From positions 39,043,778-39,107,777 of the forward strand of contig OX438744.1 in the NCBI GenBank assembly GCA_949316235.1: a stretch of 64,000 bases of DNA, written 5' to 3'. The stretch is from Oegoconia quadripuncta (Eukaryota; Arthropoda; Insecta; Lepidoptera; Autostichidae). Of the stretch, positions 1-10,348 are shown one piece after another; within the stretch, counting starts at the first letter, position 1, and every line of letters begins with the position of its first letter. The position numbers and the translations under genes were made by a program. The notes beneath the pieces were generated by a model. That model made no database searches. It saw nothing but the letters and a program-made list of their open reading frames with translations, and had not been told where the DNA came from.

Positions 1-122
1 ACGTAATAACAATAAAATCTCTATTGTGTCTGGTTCACTGTCCTTTATATAACTTGATGATAATAATACGTCTAGTTCTTTGGCGGGTTTTCCAAAATTT
101 CTATTTACGTCATCATTTATAT

Positions 123-250
123 CAAATATCAAACTTCAAGCATTTGTTTCAAGCAATGTATCTTATACATCATTTGTTCGATGTCAATTTAAATCTACTT
201 CTAGCTTCGGAAAGGGAAATCGTCCATGGTAAAGAAGCGGCGGAAGAAAC
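123..250 (+). repeat. interspersed repeat, unclassified (copy 1)
   Basis: It shares an ordered set of blocks with 5283-5500: AAACTTCAAGCATTT, GTCAATTTAAATCTACT, GCTTCGGAAAGGGAAATC and an AAGAAGCGGCG core. The two diverged copies point to an old transposable-element tail. No coding capacity is visible. Confidence 0.5.
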
Positions 251-281
251 CCAAAGGATTTCTTGCGCCTTACTCTTCTTC

Positions 282-318
282 ACTTAACATCAGGTGTGAT
301 TGAGGTCAAGTACTAATA
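282..318 (+). repeat. SINE-C 3' tail fragment
   Basis: The block CTTAACATCAGGTGTGATTG followed by AGGTCAAGTAC matches the 3' end of SINE-C (full copies at 11609, 20169 and 50871). Only the last 35 bp or so remain. Confidence 0.6.
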
Positions 319-784
319 AATTGATGGTTCCGTTAACCTCACCGGCACTGCTCACTTTTTTCATGTTCGATCTATGTACCAAATTATATCCAAATCCGCT
401 CATCTGTTTCACTGTGATTTGACAAACAAATTACATTCCAAATTTTCGCATTTTTTATTAGTTAGTTTTTTTTTTAGAATCATTTAGAATCTAGTCTAGA
501 ATTTGCAAATTACTAGTACAATAGGAAATCATTAAAACAAAAAATGCATACATTTCTTTCTATCTTTTCTACATACGGGAGAAACAAAACATCTTAATTT
601 TTTTTTATCCAATTACGGCAAAGGCAAAGGAATTACGATTTTACCAAGTTATGTATGTACATGTTGCGTAAGCTGTCCTATATCATCGTATTTTGACAAA
701 TAAGTTTGTTTGTCAAATTTTTTGCGGATGTCTCTAAAATCGTTTTAGTTGAAGACATCATCTTGCGAAATAAAATAAAAAAAT

Positions 785-1012
785 AAATAAATATCTTTGC
801 GCATACACACAGCGCCATCTAGTTCCACACTAAGCAACTATAGGCTTGTATTATGGATACCAGATGGTTGATAAACTACACAAATACATTTTTTTTTGTA
901 AATAAATACATAATATATATAAATGAAAACCATCCATAACTTGGGAACACATGTCTGTATTCATCATACAAACATCTGCCCCTAGCGGGATTCGAACCCG
1001 AATTCGAAATAG
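785..1012 (-). mobile_element. SINE-A copy (tRNA-derived), 5'-truncated
   Basis: On the minus strand it reads from a tRNA-like B box (GGGTTCGAATCCCGC), through the central CATCTGGTATCCATAATACA block, to the tail AGATGGCGCTGTGTG and an AT-rich (ATTT)n end. The A-box half is missing. SINE-A copies also lie at 20764, 28782, 34029, 50428 and 62856. Confidence 0.8.
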
Positions 1013-1683
1013 TTACTTCCTTTGTTTTTTGTGAAATATTTCCATTAATATTACCAGTATAAATTATTTTAGACTTTGGATGCGTCTCAGAGAGAACGGT
1101 TGTTTTTCCATATGTTATTTCATAAGTCAAAAATCATAGGTCACAGATAATTAAGGTTTTTTTGCGAATGAGAAATTATATCAAATAACAGTCGTCAAAA
1201 AAAATGTATGAATAGTCTAGTATCAAATCTTAAAATAAAGTAATTCGAAGGCGATGTTGTCTAAATCTAGATTACTTTTGTTTTATCGTGGTAGCAATTG
1301 ATTTTTATTTCGAGATCCCTGCGGGCAAAGTTGCGAACGGTAACTAGTATATTAATAAGGACAGAAGTATGGGGTGGTTTCATGTGTGCGTGCGTCAACG
1401 CATTTGTGTGGGCGAAGTAGACAGTAAGTTAAACCGGACGCCTGAACGGTTATAATTTTGATATTTTCATATAATTGAGATATTTTGCATACCTATAAGA
1501 TAACACTTTTTGAATTAAATATGCAGAACTTTCAGATGTACTTAACAATTAGGAAATTATTTGTGCTAACCCACTTAATAATTCGTATTGAATTCCGTGA
1601 TGATAGGTTTGCATGGAAGAGATCGCTGTTAGCGATAGGCCGCCTAATTTGTAGTTTCTATAAGATATTTAAATGTACCTTCC

Positions 1684-2668
1684 TTCAAAATCAAAATCAA
1701 AAATCAAAAATATTTTATTCAATGTAGGATACAAAAATATCACTTATTGAAAGTCAACATGTTATTATTTTTTTTTTAAACTACATCGCTTCGCAAGGTG
1801 TTATGGTTAGGGAGAAGAAGCGACAAGAAACTCCGCAACAACACATCTTTTCAATTTGTTTCCATCTTTACAATAATATTACATTTTAATATTACATATT
1901 ACAAAACAATAGCAATTAACATAACGACCAGCTAACACCAGACCTCCTTATCGCCTAAATAATCATCTATCCTGTAATAACCCTTCTTACACAGAGTTTC
2001 TTTAATGTGGCGTTTAAATTTCTGCTCTGTTAAACTCAATACATGTTCTGGTATTTTATTGTAAAAGCGTATGCTGTGTCCCACAAAGGATGTGCTAACC
2101 TTGCTAAGTCTAAATTGTGGAATTTCAATTTTATTTTTGTTTCTAGTATTCAAATTATGATTATCAGAATGTTTACGAAATAGGCATATATTTTTGCGTA
2201 CATACATTATACTGTCATATATATATTGAGATGCAACAGTTAAAATACTTATTTCTTTAAACAGTTCTCTTAGAGAATCACGGCAGCGTAAATTATATAT
2301 TGCTCTGATTGCTCTTTTTTGTAGAACAAATATTGTTTGAATATCTGCAGCCCTACCCCACAGTAGTATACCATAAGACATAATGCTATGAAAGTAGCTA
2401 AAATAAACGAGCCTCGCTGTTTTAATGTCAGTAAGTTGTCTAATCTTACGAACAGCATAAGCAGCTGAACTGAGCCTGCTCGCAAGTGTCTCAATATGCG
2501 ACCCCCACTGTAGTGTGGAGTCCAAAGTGATGCCAAGAAAAACAGTGTTCTCAACAAATTCCAATGCTTCACTATTTAACTTTAGGTTGTTTTCCCCCTG
2601 CCTTACATTAGGCAGGGGGAAAACAACCTTATTTAAACAATAAAGCGTATTTGATTTGATTTGATTAG
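1684..2668 (-). mobile_element. jockey/CR1-like LINE, 5'-truncated (LINE-1 family of this window)
   Basis: The minus strand encodes about 210 residues (2564-1932) of the C-terminal end of a non-LTR reverse transcriptase. Visible motifs are FLGITLDSTLQWGSHIE, TARLVYFSYFHSIMSYGILL, WGRAADIQTIFVLQKRAIRA and a KGYYRIDDYLGDK end. The open frame continues upstream, without ATG, to near 2668. The 3' end is an (AATCAA)n-type tail at 1684-1715. Related fragments lie at 8240, 12943, 13960, 27958, 31064, 52285 and 53860. The catalytic reverse-transcriptase core is missing, so the copy is dead. Confidence 0.8.
2584..2629. repeat. perfect hairpin, 20-bp stem, 6-nt loop
   Basis: Bases 2584-2603 (AGGTTGTTTTCCCCCTGCCT) are the exact reverse complement of 2610-2629, with loop TACATT. 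It sits near the 5' truncation end of the LINE at 1684-2668, so it may be a by-product of template switching during insertion. Confidence 0.9.
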
Positions 2669-2936
2669 ATCACGATAATTATAACGACACATCGTTATGT
2701 GTCAACACATCTCTAACCCAGCGCTAACGTTCATACATTTAGAAAAATGGCTTCACTTTTCATCCTGTCAGTGGTTCAACCGACTCTATTTTTGTATGTA
2801 TATTCCCAGCTATCTCCGCTAGCTGTAAACCGACCTAAATAATTCTATTTTATTTGAAAAGGTATAAATACCTTTATTATCTATATGTGACCAACTTATA
2901 AATTTGGTGACGTCAGATGATGCACTCAGGAAACAG

Positions 2937-3113
2937 AAAATGGAATGGAATGGAATGGAATGGAATGGAATGGAATGGAATGGAATGGAATGGAATGGAA
3001 TAGAATGGAATAGAATAGAATAGAATAGAATAGAATAGAATAGAATAGAATAGAATAGAATAGAATAGAATAGAATAGAATAGAATAGAATAGATTAGAA
3101 TAGAATAGAATAT
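2937..3113. repeat. pentanucleotide array (GGAAT)n then (AGAAT)n
   Basis: About 13 units of GGAAT run into about 21 units of AGAAT, with a single TAGATT variant near 3091. The array abuts a LINE/SINE-like 3' end (3114-3215) that recurs inverted at 45485-45595, where the tail is only a few TTCTA units. The array therefore looks like an expanded retroelement tail. Confidence 0.95.
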
Positions 3114-3215
3114 CTTTATTTGCATTAAGTGTGGTTACATTGCATTGGTGGTAATATTGGTAATAGTAAGTTACTCACACTTAGTCTTTTCAGGCATGCA
3201 AATGTGTCGCTGAAT
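3114..3215 (-). repeat. retroelement 3' end feeding the pentanucleotide array
   Basis: The block ATCTTTATTTGC, a central GTGTGG/GTTAC stretch and GGCATGCAAATG correspond, reverse-complemented and diverged, to 45485-45595. No reading frame is seen, and the class is not determined. Confidence 0.5.
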
Positions 3216-3548
3216 ATAATTCAACACAAATTTATAATACTTTTACAATTACTTAATTAATACTAAACTTCTCAGCAATTTATAACAATTTATAATTGAG
3301 GTGAGTACTGTGGTAAATGCAAGGAAACTGATATGGCATGACAAAAAAAACTCGACACCAGAAGACTACCACGGATAAATACCCATTATCCAGTAGGAGA
3401 GATCCAATAAAAATTATTTATAATGTCGAAAATTCAAATATACAATGACGACATAACCTATTGCCCTCCTATGCGAGTCGCTTATCACCCAGCAATGTAT
3501 ATCGAGCGGGCCTAGTGACGTGCGTCGACCGCGACTGACCCGCACGGT

Positions 3549-3568
3549 ATCGATTGTCGACAATCGAT
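3549..3568. promoter_or_regulatory. 20-bp perfect palindrome with two ATCGAT sites (copy 1)
   Basis: ATCGATTGTCGACAATCGAT is self-complementary and embedded in a GC-rich patch (3485-3590). A near copy lies at 4247-4270 in a similar patch. ATCGAT is the core of the insect DREF/BEAF-type element TATCGATA, so a promoter or insulator role is possible but unproven. Confidence 0.4.
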
Positions 3569-3919
3569 GCTCTCAGCGGCACGCTCGCTTATTTAATACT
3601 GACTTGTAAGGGAGATATGCATTACTTTTTAATGGTGTATCTGTACTTTAATGTCTTTTAGGTATGTCATAAGTGAAAATGAGGACGAAGATGTAGCTTA
3701 CCAAGGGAATCAACCAAAATTTTTCATATACATAATATTATGTAGGTTTATATGACAGACGTGTATGTTTAGTGTATGTATATATTATATGTAAGTATAT
3801 ATTTATTTGTTAAAAAGATACAGGCATTCCTCATTTACCATTTATTTAGCAAAATAACTATTTGCAAACACCCCGTGTTCCTCTGTGATTCAAAATGGAT
3901 TGTGTGTGCAAGCCTTTCT

Positions 3920-4190
3920 TTTTTTCGTTTTATTCACCCTCTCGGAGAAGGGAAAAGGATCTAAGCCCATACAGCCACGTTTTATTCCTCTTATTTCTTC
4001 AGTTTATAAGTCAGTCTAGTCACGGTGAAGTCATTCTTCAGTAAAGTGGCAGAATGCTTTACAAAAGATTTTGGCGGCTTCTTGTGGGAACTCGAAAGCT
4101 CCGTTACGCACTTTAGTTTACACTTCGATTCACTTGTACACCATCACTAACTTTTGCTGCACAATATTCTGCCATTATTTAAGCTTCGTG
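3920..4190 (-). repeat. nonautonomous repeat X (copy 1)
   Basis: The block CTTCAGTAAAGTGGCAGAAT, then GATTTTGGCGGCTTCTTGTG, and an ACAATATTCTGCC end recur at 19266-19470 (+), 19590-19860 (-), 24320-24625 (+) and 59330-59640 (-). The copies are about 270 bp and non-coding. The superfamily is not determined. Confidence 0.6.
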
Positions 4191-4246
4191 TGTGCGAGCC
4201 TTATCAAGCGGGCACGCCCGTAGTGACGCGCCACATCGACCCGCCT

Positions 4247-4270
4247 GCATCGATTGTCCACAATCGATGC
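4247..4270. promoter_or_regulatory. ATCGAT palindrome (copy 2)
   Basis: GCATCGATTGT and ACAATCGATGC form an inverted repeat around a central CC. The surrounding 4196-4300 is GC-rich and resembles 3485-3590, including the shared TAGTGACG and GACCCGC blocks. This suggests a duplicated module about 700 bp apart, or two copies of one element. Confidence 0.4.
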
Positions 4271-5282
4271 AGCAGCTGACGTTCACGGCTCTACGCGGGG
4301 TTTGTTTACAGCGTTTTTTATTAGATGAAGGATGTGGCGTTTGTGGCTCGATTTGAATTTTAATTTCGAATACGAAATTGACTCTTCGCTGATGGATGAG
4401 AACATCTTTATGTTTAATATATTTATTGTACACACATCTCTTTCTATTGTCGTTATAAGGTCATAGATTAAATGCAAAATTAAACATGTCCTCCGAAGAT
4501 ACAGAGAGATATTCATATTCATTTATTTCTTTGTGATACACAGGTACAATAACGATGGTAAGGATATAAAAATAGCTGAATCACTGTGATCTACCAAATG
4601 GCATACAAAAAGAAAAATAAACAATACAAGTCATAACATACATGGATTGTTAGTTTTGTTGTTGTATTGAAATAAAAATCAGGTTATTCGTTTTAAAGAT
4701 ATAACTTCATTTAAAGATAACATAACTGTATTAGTATTAGTGTTACATAAGCTACTTATATGAAATTGTAGATTAATATTGTTATTTTTAAGTTTAAAAT
4801 ATATAATTATGCTCTTTTCCGCCTGAAACACAGAGTGTTTACATATCTATGTAAGTTTTAATTTGTGACTAAAATTTTGTTTCTTAAGTATTTCAATAAA
4901 AGATTATTTTTATTTGTTATTTTACGTTTCTTTTTCTCAATTTACTGGCATTAACCAAGTAAATGGTATGCTCCTATTTATTTTAAAGTCCTAAGCCAGT
5001 TTGTTAATTTATTTATTATTATAATTATAGAGTTCTTGTCTTAAACTTGAGGTTTGTTTTGAGACACGTTTAAAGCGAGGGCATGGTGATGTCATACAGG
5101 TAAACAAGTAACTATAAAGATACTAGTAGGTAAGCACTATGGACATCGGGCTGTTACAAATGTTAAATTATCTGTATCATTATTTATTTAACTTCTCGTG
5201 AAGGGAAATAAAAGTTTATTGTATTGTACAAAAAATGTACAAACGCGACCATAACTCCAATAGACTTTTCTACCAGCAAACT

Positions 5283-5500
5283 TCAAAATTCAAACTTCAA
5301 GCATTTATTTCAACATAAGATACATGATATCATTTGTTGAAAGTCAATTTAAATCTACTGGAAATAAAAAATGGTTTATTGCATTTATCTGTCAGTCGGT
5401 ATGTCCAAGCTACTACCGCTTCGGAAAGGGAAATCATATGTGGGAAAAGAAGCGGCGAAGGAAAGCCACAGGATCATTGATTGTTGTCCTTTTTTTTAGC
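5283..5500 (+). repeat. interspersed repeat, unclassified (copy 2)
   Basis: This is the longer copy of the repeat at 123-250. It has AAACTTCAAGCATTT, GTCAATTTAAATCTACT and CTTCGGAAAGGGAAATCATA, and ends near a T-run. It is non-coding. Confidence 0.5.
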
Positions 5501-5727
5501 AAACCTTAGAGACACATAGTGGTTATTTGATAGAGTACAAAAAAAATTATTGTATTAGAAGATTGGCCCTTAGATTACAAATGAAATAAATTTCTAAAAC
5601 ATTGCGGACCAGGTTACGTACAAGTAATTCAAATTTTTGAAATATTTGTGACATTTTAGAATGCGAGTGAAAATTGAGTTTTAGCCCCAGACAGAAAACG
5701 ACTAGTGTTATGTGTTTGACGGTATTC

Positions 5728-7091
5728 TATGTGTATGTCCAATCCTTGTCCGGATGTATTGTGAGATACACACATGTAATGCGTAGTATGACTTGTATGT
5801 ATGACCAGGCTTTGTTCGGATGTTTTGAGATACATACATGTAATGTGTAGTATGACTTGTATGTATGTCCAGTCTTTGTCCGGATGTATTGAGATACATA
5901 CATGTAATGCGTAGTATGACTTGTATGTATGTCCAGTCTTTGTCCGGATGTATTGAGATACATACATGTAATGCGTAGTATGACTTGTAAGTATGTCCAG
6001 TCTTCGTCCGGATGTATTGACATATAATGCGTAGTATGACTTGTATGTATGACCAGGCTTTGTTCGGATGTTTTGAGATACATACATGTAATGTGTAGTA
6101 TGACTTGTATGTATGTCCAGTCTTTGTCCGGATGTATTGAGATACATACATGTAATGCGTAGTATGACTTGTATGTATGTCCAGTCTTTGTCCGGATGTA
6201 TTGAGATACATACATGTAATGCGTAGTATGACTTGTATGTATGTCCAGTCTTTGTCCGGATGTATTGACATATAATGCGTAGTATGACTTGTATGTATGT
6301 CCAGTCTTTGTCCGGATGTATTGAGATACATACATGTAATGCGTAGTATGACTTGTAAGTATGTCCAGTCTTCGTCCGGATGTATTGACATATAATGCGT
6401 AGTATGACTTGTATGTATGACCAGGCTTTGTTCGGATGTTTTGAGATACATACATGTAATGTGTAGTATGACTTGTATGTATGTCCAGTCTTTGTCCGGA
6501 TGTATTGAGATACATACATGTAATGCGTAGTATGACTTGTATGTATGTCCAGTCTTTGTCCGGATGTATTGAGATACATACATGTAATGCGTAGTATGAC
6601 TTGTATGTATGTCCAGTCTTTGTCCGGATGTATTGACATATAATGCGTAGTATGACTTGTATGTATGTCCAGTCTTTGTCCGGATGTATTGAGATACATA
6701 CATGTAATGCGTAGTATGACTTGTATGTATGTCCAGTCTTTGTCCGGATGTATTGAGATACATACATGTAATGCGTAGTATGACTTGTATGTATGTCCAG
6801 TCTTTGTCCGGATGTATTGAGATACATACATGTAATGCGTAGTATGACTTGTATGTATGTCCAGTCTTTGTCCGGATGTATTGACATATAATGCGTAGTA
6901 TGACTTGTATGTATGTCCAGTCTTTGTCCGGATGTATTGAGATACATACATGTAATGCGTAGTATGACTTGTAAGTATGTCCAGTCTTCGTCCGGATGTA
7001 TTGACATATAATGCGTAGTATGACTTGTATGTATGTCCAGTCTTTTGACCGGATGTATTGAGATACATACATGTAATGCGTAGTATGACTT
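5728..7091. repeat. minisatellite, 22 copies of a 64/56-bp unit
   Basis: The motif GTAGTATGACTT occurs 22 times. Long units are 64 bp; short units replace GATACATACATGTAATGC with CATATAATGC (56 bp). Variant units (GACCAGGCTTTGTTCGG...TTTTGAG and GTAAGTATGTCCAGTCTTCG) recur in order, giving a higher-order pattern. The minus strand has no stop in any of the three frames over most of the array, giving overlapping open stretches of about 450-470 codons. Because 64 is 3n+1, the frame rotates from unit to unit. This is an artefact of a stop-free unit, not a protein gene. Confidence 0.97.
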
Positions 7092-7149
7092 CAGTGCTCT
7101 TGTTTCTAACACGCTTTTATTAGATTCACATGTAACCAATAAATCTTGG

Positions 7150-7330
7150 AAGCTAATTATAACCTACTTCTAATTGCCGTTTCGAAATGAAACTTGGTAT
7201 ACATATGTAGTTCGGATGACAATACTATAATATGGTATCTTGGAGTTAATCTGATGATGGAGCCAGGAGGTGGACGGTGGAACTCTTCAGTGGCTACTAG
7301 TAAACCCCTCTAGTTTAGGCTCATATAATT
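7150..7330 (+). repeat. interspersed repeat Y (copy 1)
   Basis: Blocks GTAGTTCGGATGACAATACT and GGTATCTTGGAG, followed by TGATGGAGCCA, recur at 57835-57975, and a more diverged form lies at 26170-26460. No coding frame is seen and the class is unknown. Confidence 0.45.
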
Positions 7331-7829
7331 CGTTTTGACGAGTTCAATATTGCACTTGCTGTTGAGGGTCTGATGATAGCATGGGGACAAATTACTTGAT
7401 GACTGACACTTTAAATTCGAAAATACCTTTTTAAACAGTTGCTTGGTGTACTTGGTTGATATCATAGTCTTCCGGGGATTTTCTACATTGTCCATTTATA
7501 GTTATTAATTCTATGCTTAATGATCAGTCCTGGCTATACTCAATTGAAGGCAGGCGTTAAGCAAATCAGTGTCTTTCAGAGGTAGCTTGAAAACAGTGAC
7601 TGTCAAGTGGCTTATGACCTATATCCGCACCATGGTTGGGGATTACTCTAATAGGCCCGTGTGAAACCCTATCTTTATAGTGAGAGAGGACTTCTGTTGA
7701 TAGATGTATGTTGAAGGTAGATGATAAGTCCCCTGATTGCATTAGTCAAAGTCAATAATTCTTAATTTTGTAGGTACACAGAGTACACTTAGAATTGTCA
7801 GATTTTACATTTTTTAAGCAATTGGTTGT

Positions 7830-8135
7830 TCAAAAGGCAATTTTCCCTTGAACAGAACAAGCAAGAAACTCGAGTGGTTGCTCTTTTAAAAACAGGTTTT
7901 TATATTATATAGGGCACAATAATATTACATTATTAAATTGTGAAATAGCCTAAATGAAATAAATAGTATGCGAACGACTTGGTTACGTCCATGAATGAAT
8001 ATCATCCAAATAGTCTGATATTTTATAATATGCTTTCTTAACAACTTTCTGTTTTATAGTTTTCCTAGAGTTTCTTGCTTGTTCTTCTAAAAGGAATTGC
8101 TTTTGAAGAATGTAAAAAGCTATTTTGGTGTATTA
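7830..8135. repeat. LINE 3'-end fragments in opposite orientation
   Basis: 7855-8055 is the minus-strand 3' region of the LINE at 1684-2668 (GAACAAGCAAGAAACTC, ATCCAAATAGTCTGATATTT). From about 8058 a plus-strand piece of the same 3' region begins (AGAGTTTCTTGCTTGTTCTT). The two inverted pieces abut, so this is a rearranged or twin-primed remnant. Confidence 0.55.
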
Positions 8136-8239
8136 TTAACCGACTTCCAAAAAGGAGGAGGTTCTGTATTCGGGGCGTATTTTTTTTTTTTTTTAAATTA
8201 GACATTTTTCATGTTATACTTTATTAGCGACCCGCTCTG

Positions 8240-8800
8240 GCTTCGCACGGTTGTAAATAAGTTGCTCTTTTAAATAAGTATGGGTTACAATTATATTATA
8301 TTGTATAATTAGACTGAATATCGCCGAGCGGTCTATGTTCATGCTTGCTTATCATCCGGATAGTCAGAAATTTTATAACAGCCTTTGGTAAATAATGTCT
8401 GTTTTATGATGGTTTTGAATTTATTTAAAGGTAAATTTTGAATGTCCACTGGAACCTTATTATAAAAGCATATACATTGCCCCTTAAATAACTTAGTGAC
8501 TGTGTGAACGGCTGACATAAACAGCAAGTTTATTTTTATATCTGGTATTAACATTATGTATATCACTATTTTTCTTAAACGATTCTAGATTTTTTTCTTA
8601 CATACATTAAGTTTTCGTAAACATATTGCGATGCTAATGTTAATATATTAATTTCTTTAAATTTATTCCTAAGAGACACTCTGGGGCCCAGTTTGTAAAT
8701 CGCGCGAACCACTCCTTTCTGCAGAATAAAGATACAATTTATGTCCGCGGCATTTCCCCACAACACAATTCGCTTTCGATTAACAAAGTTAAGCAACGCC
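8240..8800 (-). mobile_element. jockey/CR1-like LINE remnant
   Basis: Two minus-strand frames (8796-8575 and 8566-8339) together give LWGNAADINCIFILQKGVVR...SLRNKFKEINILTLASQYVY and a KGCYKISDYPDDKQA end. They match the LINE at 1684-2668 but are split by a stop and frameshift near 8570. It is a pseudogenised C-terminal piece. Confidence 0.75.
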
Positions 8801-8845
8801 TGGCGCAGTTAATCCTTGGTTGGGGTGTGACTGTTTCTATACTTT
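8765..8845 (+). repeat. 5S-rRNA-derived SINE fragment
   Basis: The block AAAGTTAAGCAACGCCTGGC, then GCAGTTAATCCTTGGTTGGGGTGTGAC, follows the middle of eukaryotic 5S rRNA (GAAGTTAAGCA...GGGCGCGGTTAGTACTTGGATGGGTGACC) with substitutions. Fuller copies are at 20100-20720 and 32748-33080. It joins the end of the LINE remnant at 8800. Confidence 0.6.
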
Positions 8846-9549
8846 GAACGGTAAAATAAAAATGTCGGTTTTTCACACTGACCACCTAAATGAGGGCGTT
8901 AAATAGGATCATAACATTATCATCTCCTGCTGATATAAACCAAGTGACTTAACCTCAATCACATCTGATGTAAAGTAAAGATACGACGTGTGATTGTCTT
9001 GAAATTTCAATTTAATGGAATCTGGCTAATCGCTAACTTAATATATTTGCAACGCATCGGTCACTAAACTGTATTGGAGATATTTGAGCAATAACATATC
9101 GTGTTCAATGAAGCGTAACTGTTCACAAACAAAGGTGTTATTAGTCGTTAGTTTGAAATATAAATAGGCTAAATAACATAATGTGGGCCTTCTGACTATA
9201 ATATACATATATTTGCGATCATGGAATAAATATCTTCCCAAGCCCTCTAAAAACCAATAATCTACACAGAAGATTTTAATAACTTAGGGTGGAGTAAATC
9301 CTTGAATCATCAAACACAAGGAAAACCTGTTACATATTGTATAAATGTGTATGTAAGTAATTAGATAGTAACGGCAAGTAAAACGTAGTTAGTCAAACAA
9401 AAAGAGTCCCTTACAATGGATTAAGACAAATCAATTAGTCTAAGTAATACTGAATCTGTGCCTTCCAAAATATTTTTTAAATGTTTGAAATAGTGAAAAT
9501 GCACAAAATACTAACAACAAACTATGTATAAGCGTCATGCCACTCTCAC

Positions 9550-10348
9550 CTGCTAGCCTCAAAGCCGACATCCTCTGAAACTCCGGCTCTTGAAGCCACT
9601 TCCACATCCTCCTAAACGTCTCCCTCCCGGACTTGAGCTTGGACCACGGTTTTGGATTTCTAAGCAAGTCGCTAAGCGTCCCTTGCGATCTGCACAACAC
9701 CCTCTGCGCAAATATCGCCTGAGGAATCGAGTACCGTTTCAGCTCTCCGCTTATCCTTTGCGCCAATTCCTTTGTGTTTATCTCCTCTGTGTCTGCTTGC
9801 TGCTGCTGTTGCTGCTGCTGCTCTTCCCTTGCCATCAACGCAGCATTAAGATCCAATCCGGGGCTCGGAAGTGGTGGCGTCGGCGATCTCCTCTCGAACG
9901 AATTTGGAGACACACTCCGCCGACTGTATGCCGATTGTGGCGATAAAGGCTCATTGTAATTAGCAGGAGACAGCGACGCATACGACTGCTGTTGTTGGAT
10001 GACAGTGAACGTCCCACCAGCATGGTACGCGAATTTGTCTGAAACTGTGCTGATTGGGGGCAAGGGGAGTAATGGCGTGAGTGTAGCGTAGGACGCTGGC
10101 TCGAGCCCTGGTGGGGTCAAGCGGCCGTTGACGGCTGAGAGGGGGTGGAAAGCAGCGTCACCGTCGGGAAGGAGGTCGGCAGGGGACAGCCGCGGAGGCG
10201 ACGCGTTGGTGGGCGCTACGATGACTGTGAGCGGCGCCCGGTCTCGCGCTCTGACGTCATCCATGGCGCGCGACCGGCGGCGGCGGGGTCGCGCGGGCGA
10301 CTGAATCACGCGTGCGCGACGCACCCTGCCGTCCCCTCGCCCCGCATC
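9550..10348 (-). CDS. onecut: onecut, exon with N-terminal block and CUT domain (partial gene)
   Basis: This is a ONECUT/HNF6-class transcription factor, a nuclear DNA-binding protein with one CUT domain followed by a divergent homeodomain. The exon (266 codons plus 1 base) carries the family block SYATLTPLLPLPPISTVSDK. It then has SP-rich linkers, a poly-Q run of eight (CAG/CAA, about 9800-9823) and a complete CUT domain at 9551-9787 with KRYSIPQAIFAQRVLCRSQG and PKPWSKLKSGRETFRRMWKW. It ends at CAG|GTGAG (GT at 9549-9548) just after ALRLA, in phase 1, where ONECUT genes have the intron before the homeobox. The upstream edge is TTTGCAG|GATG (AG at 10350-10349). Translation may begin at the in-frame ATG at 10264 (MDDVRARD) or come from an upstream exon in phase 0. 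No homeodomain is visible between 1 and 9549, so it should lie off-window. Identity is near certain; the N-terminus is not settled. Confidence 0.95.

Larger units (their letters stand above)
1..9549 (-). other. onecut intron between CUT and homeodomain exons, extending off-window
   Basis: The splice donor at 9549 opens an intron of at least 9.5 kb on the minus strand, because no homeobox exon is seen down to position 1. Apart from the repeats listed separately (SINE-A, LINE tails, minisatellite, pentanucleotide array), the stretches 430-780, 1013-1680, 2670-2935, 3330-3540, 4310-5280, 7150-7830 and 8845-9549 are AT-rich and hold nothing I can assign. That the homeobox exon lies beyond position 1 is inferred from its absence here. 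Confidence 0.7.

Noticed and set aside
2937..3113. Centromeric or human satellite III-like DNA or contamination
   Set aside because: The GGAAT motif matches by simple composition, but the array grades into AGAAT and is joined to an insect retroelement end.
5728..7091. CRISPR array
   Set aside because: Repeat units are directly adjacent with no unique spacers, and the setting is a eukaryotic intron.
5656..7139. Three overlapping minus-strand open frames of about 450-470 codons
   Set aside because: They run through a tandem DNA array in different frames and encode only the rotated translations of one 64-bp unit. There is no splice or start context, so this is a satellite, not a gene.
9590..9946. 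Plus-strand open frame of 118 codons
   Set aside because: Antisense of the onecut CUT/poly-Q exon; low-complexity Leu/Cys runs come from the CAG repeat.
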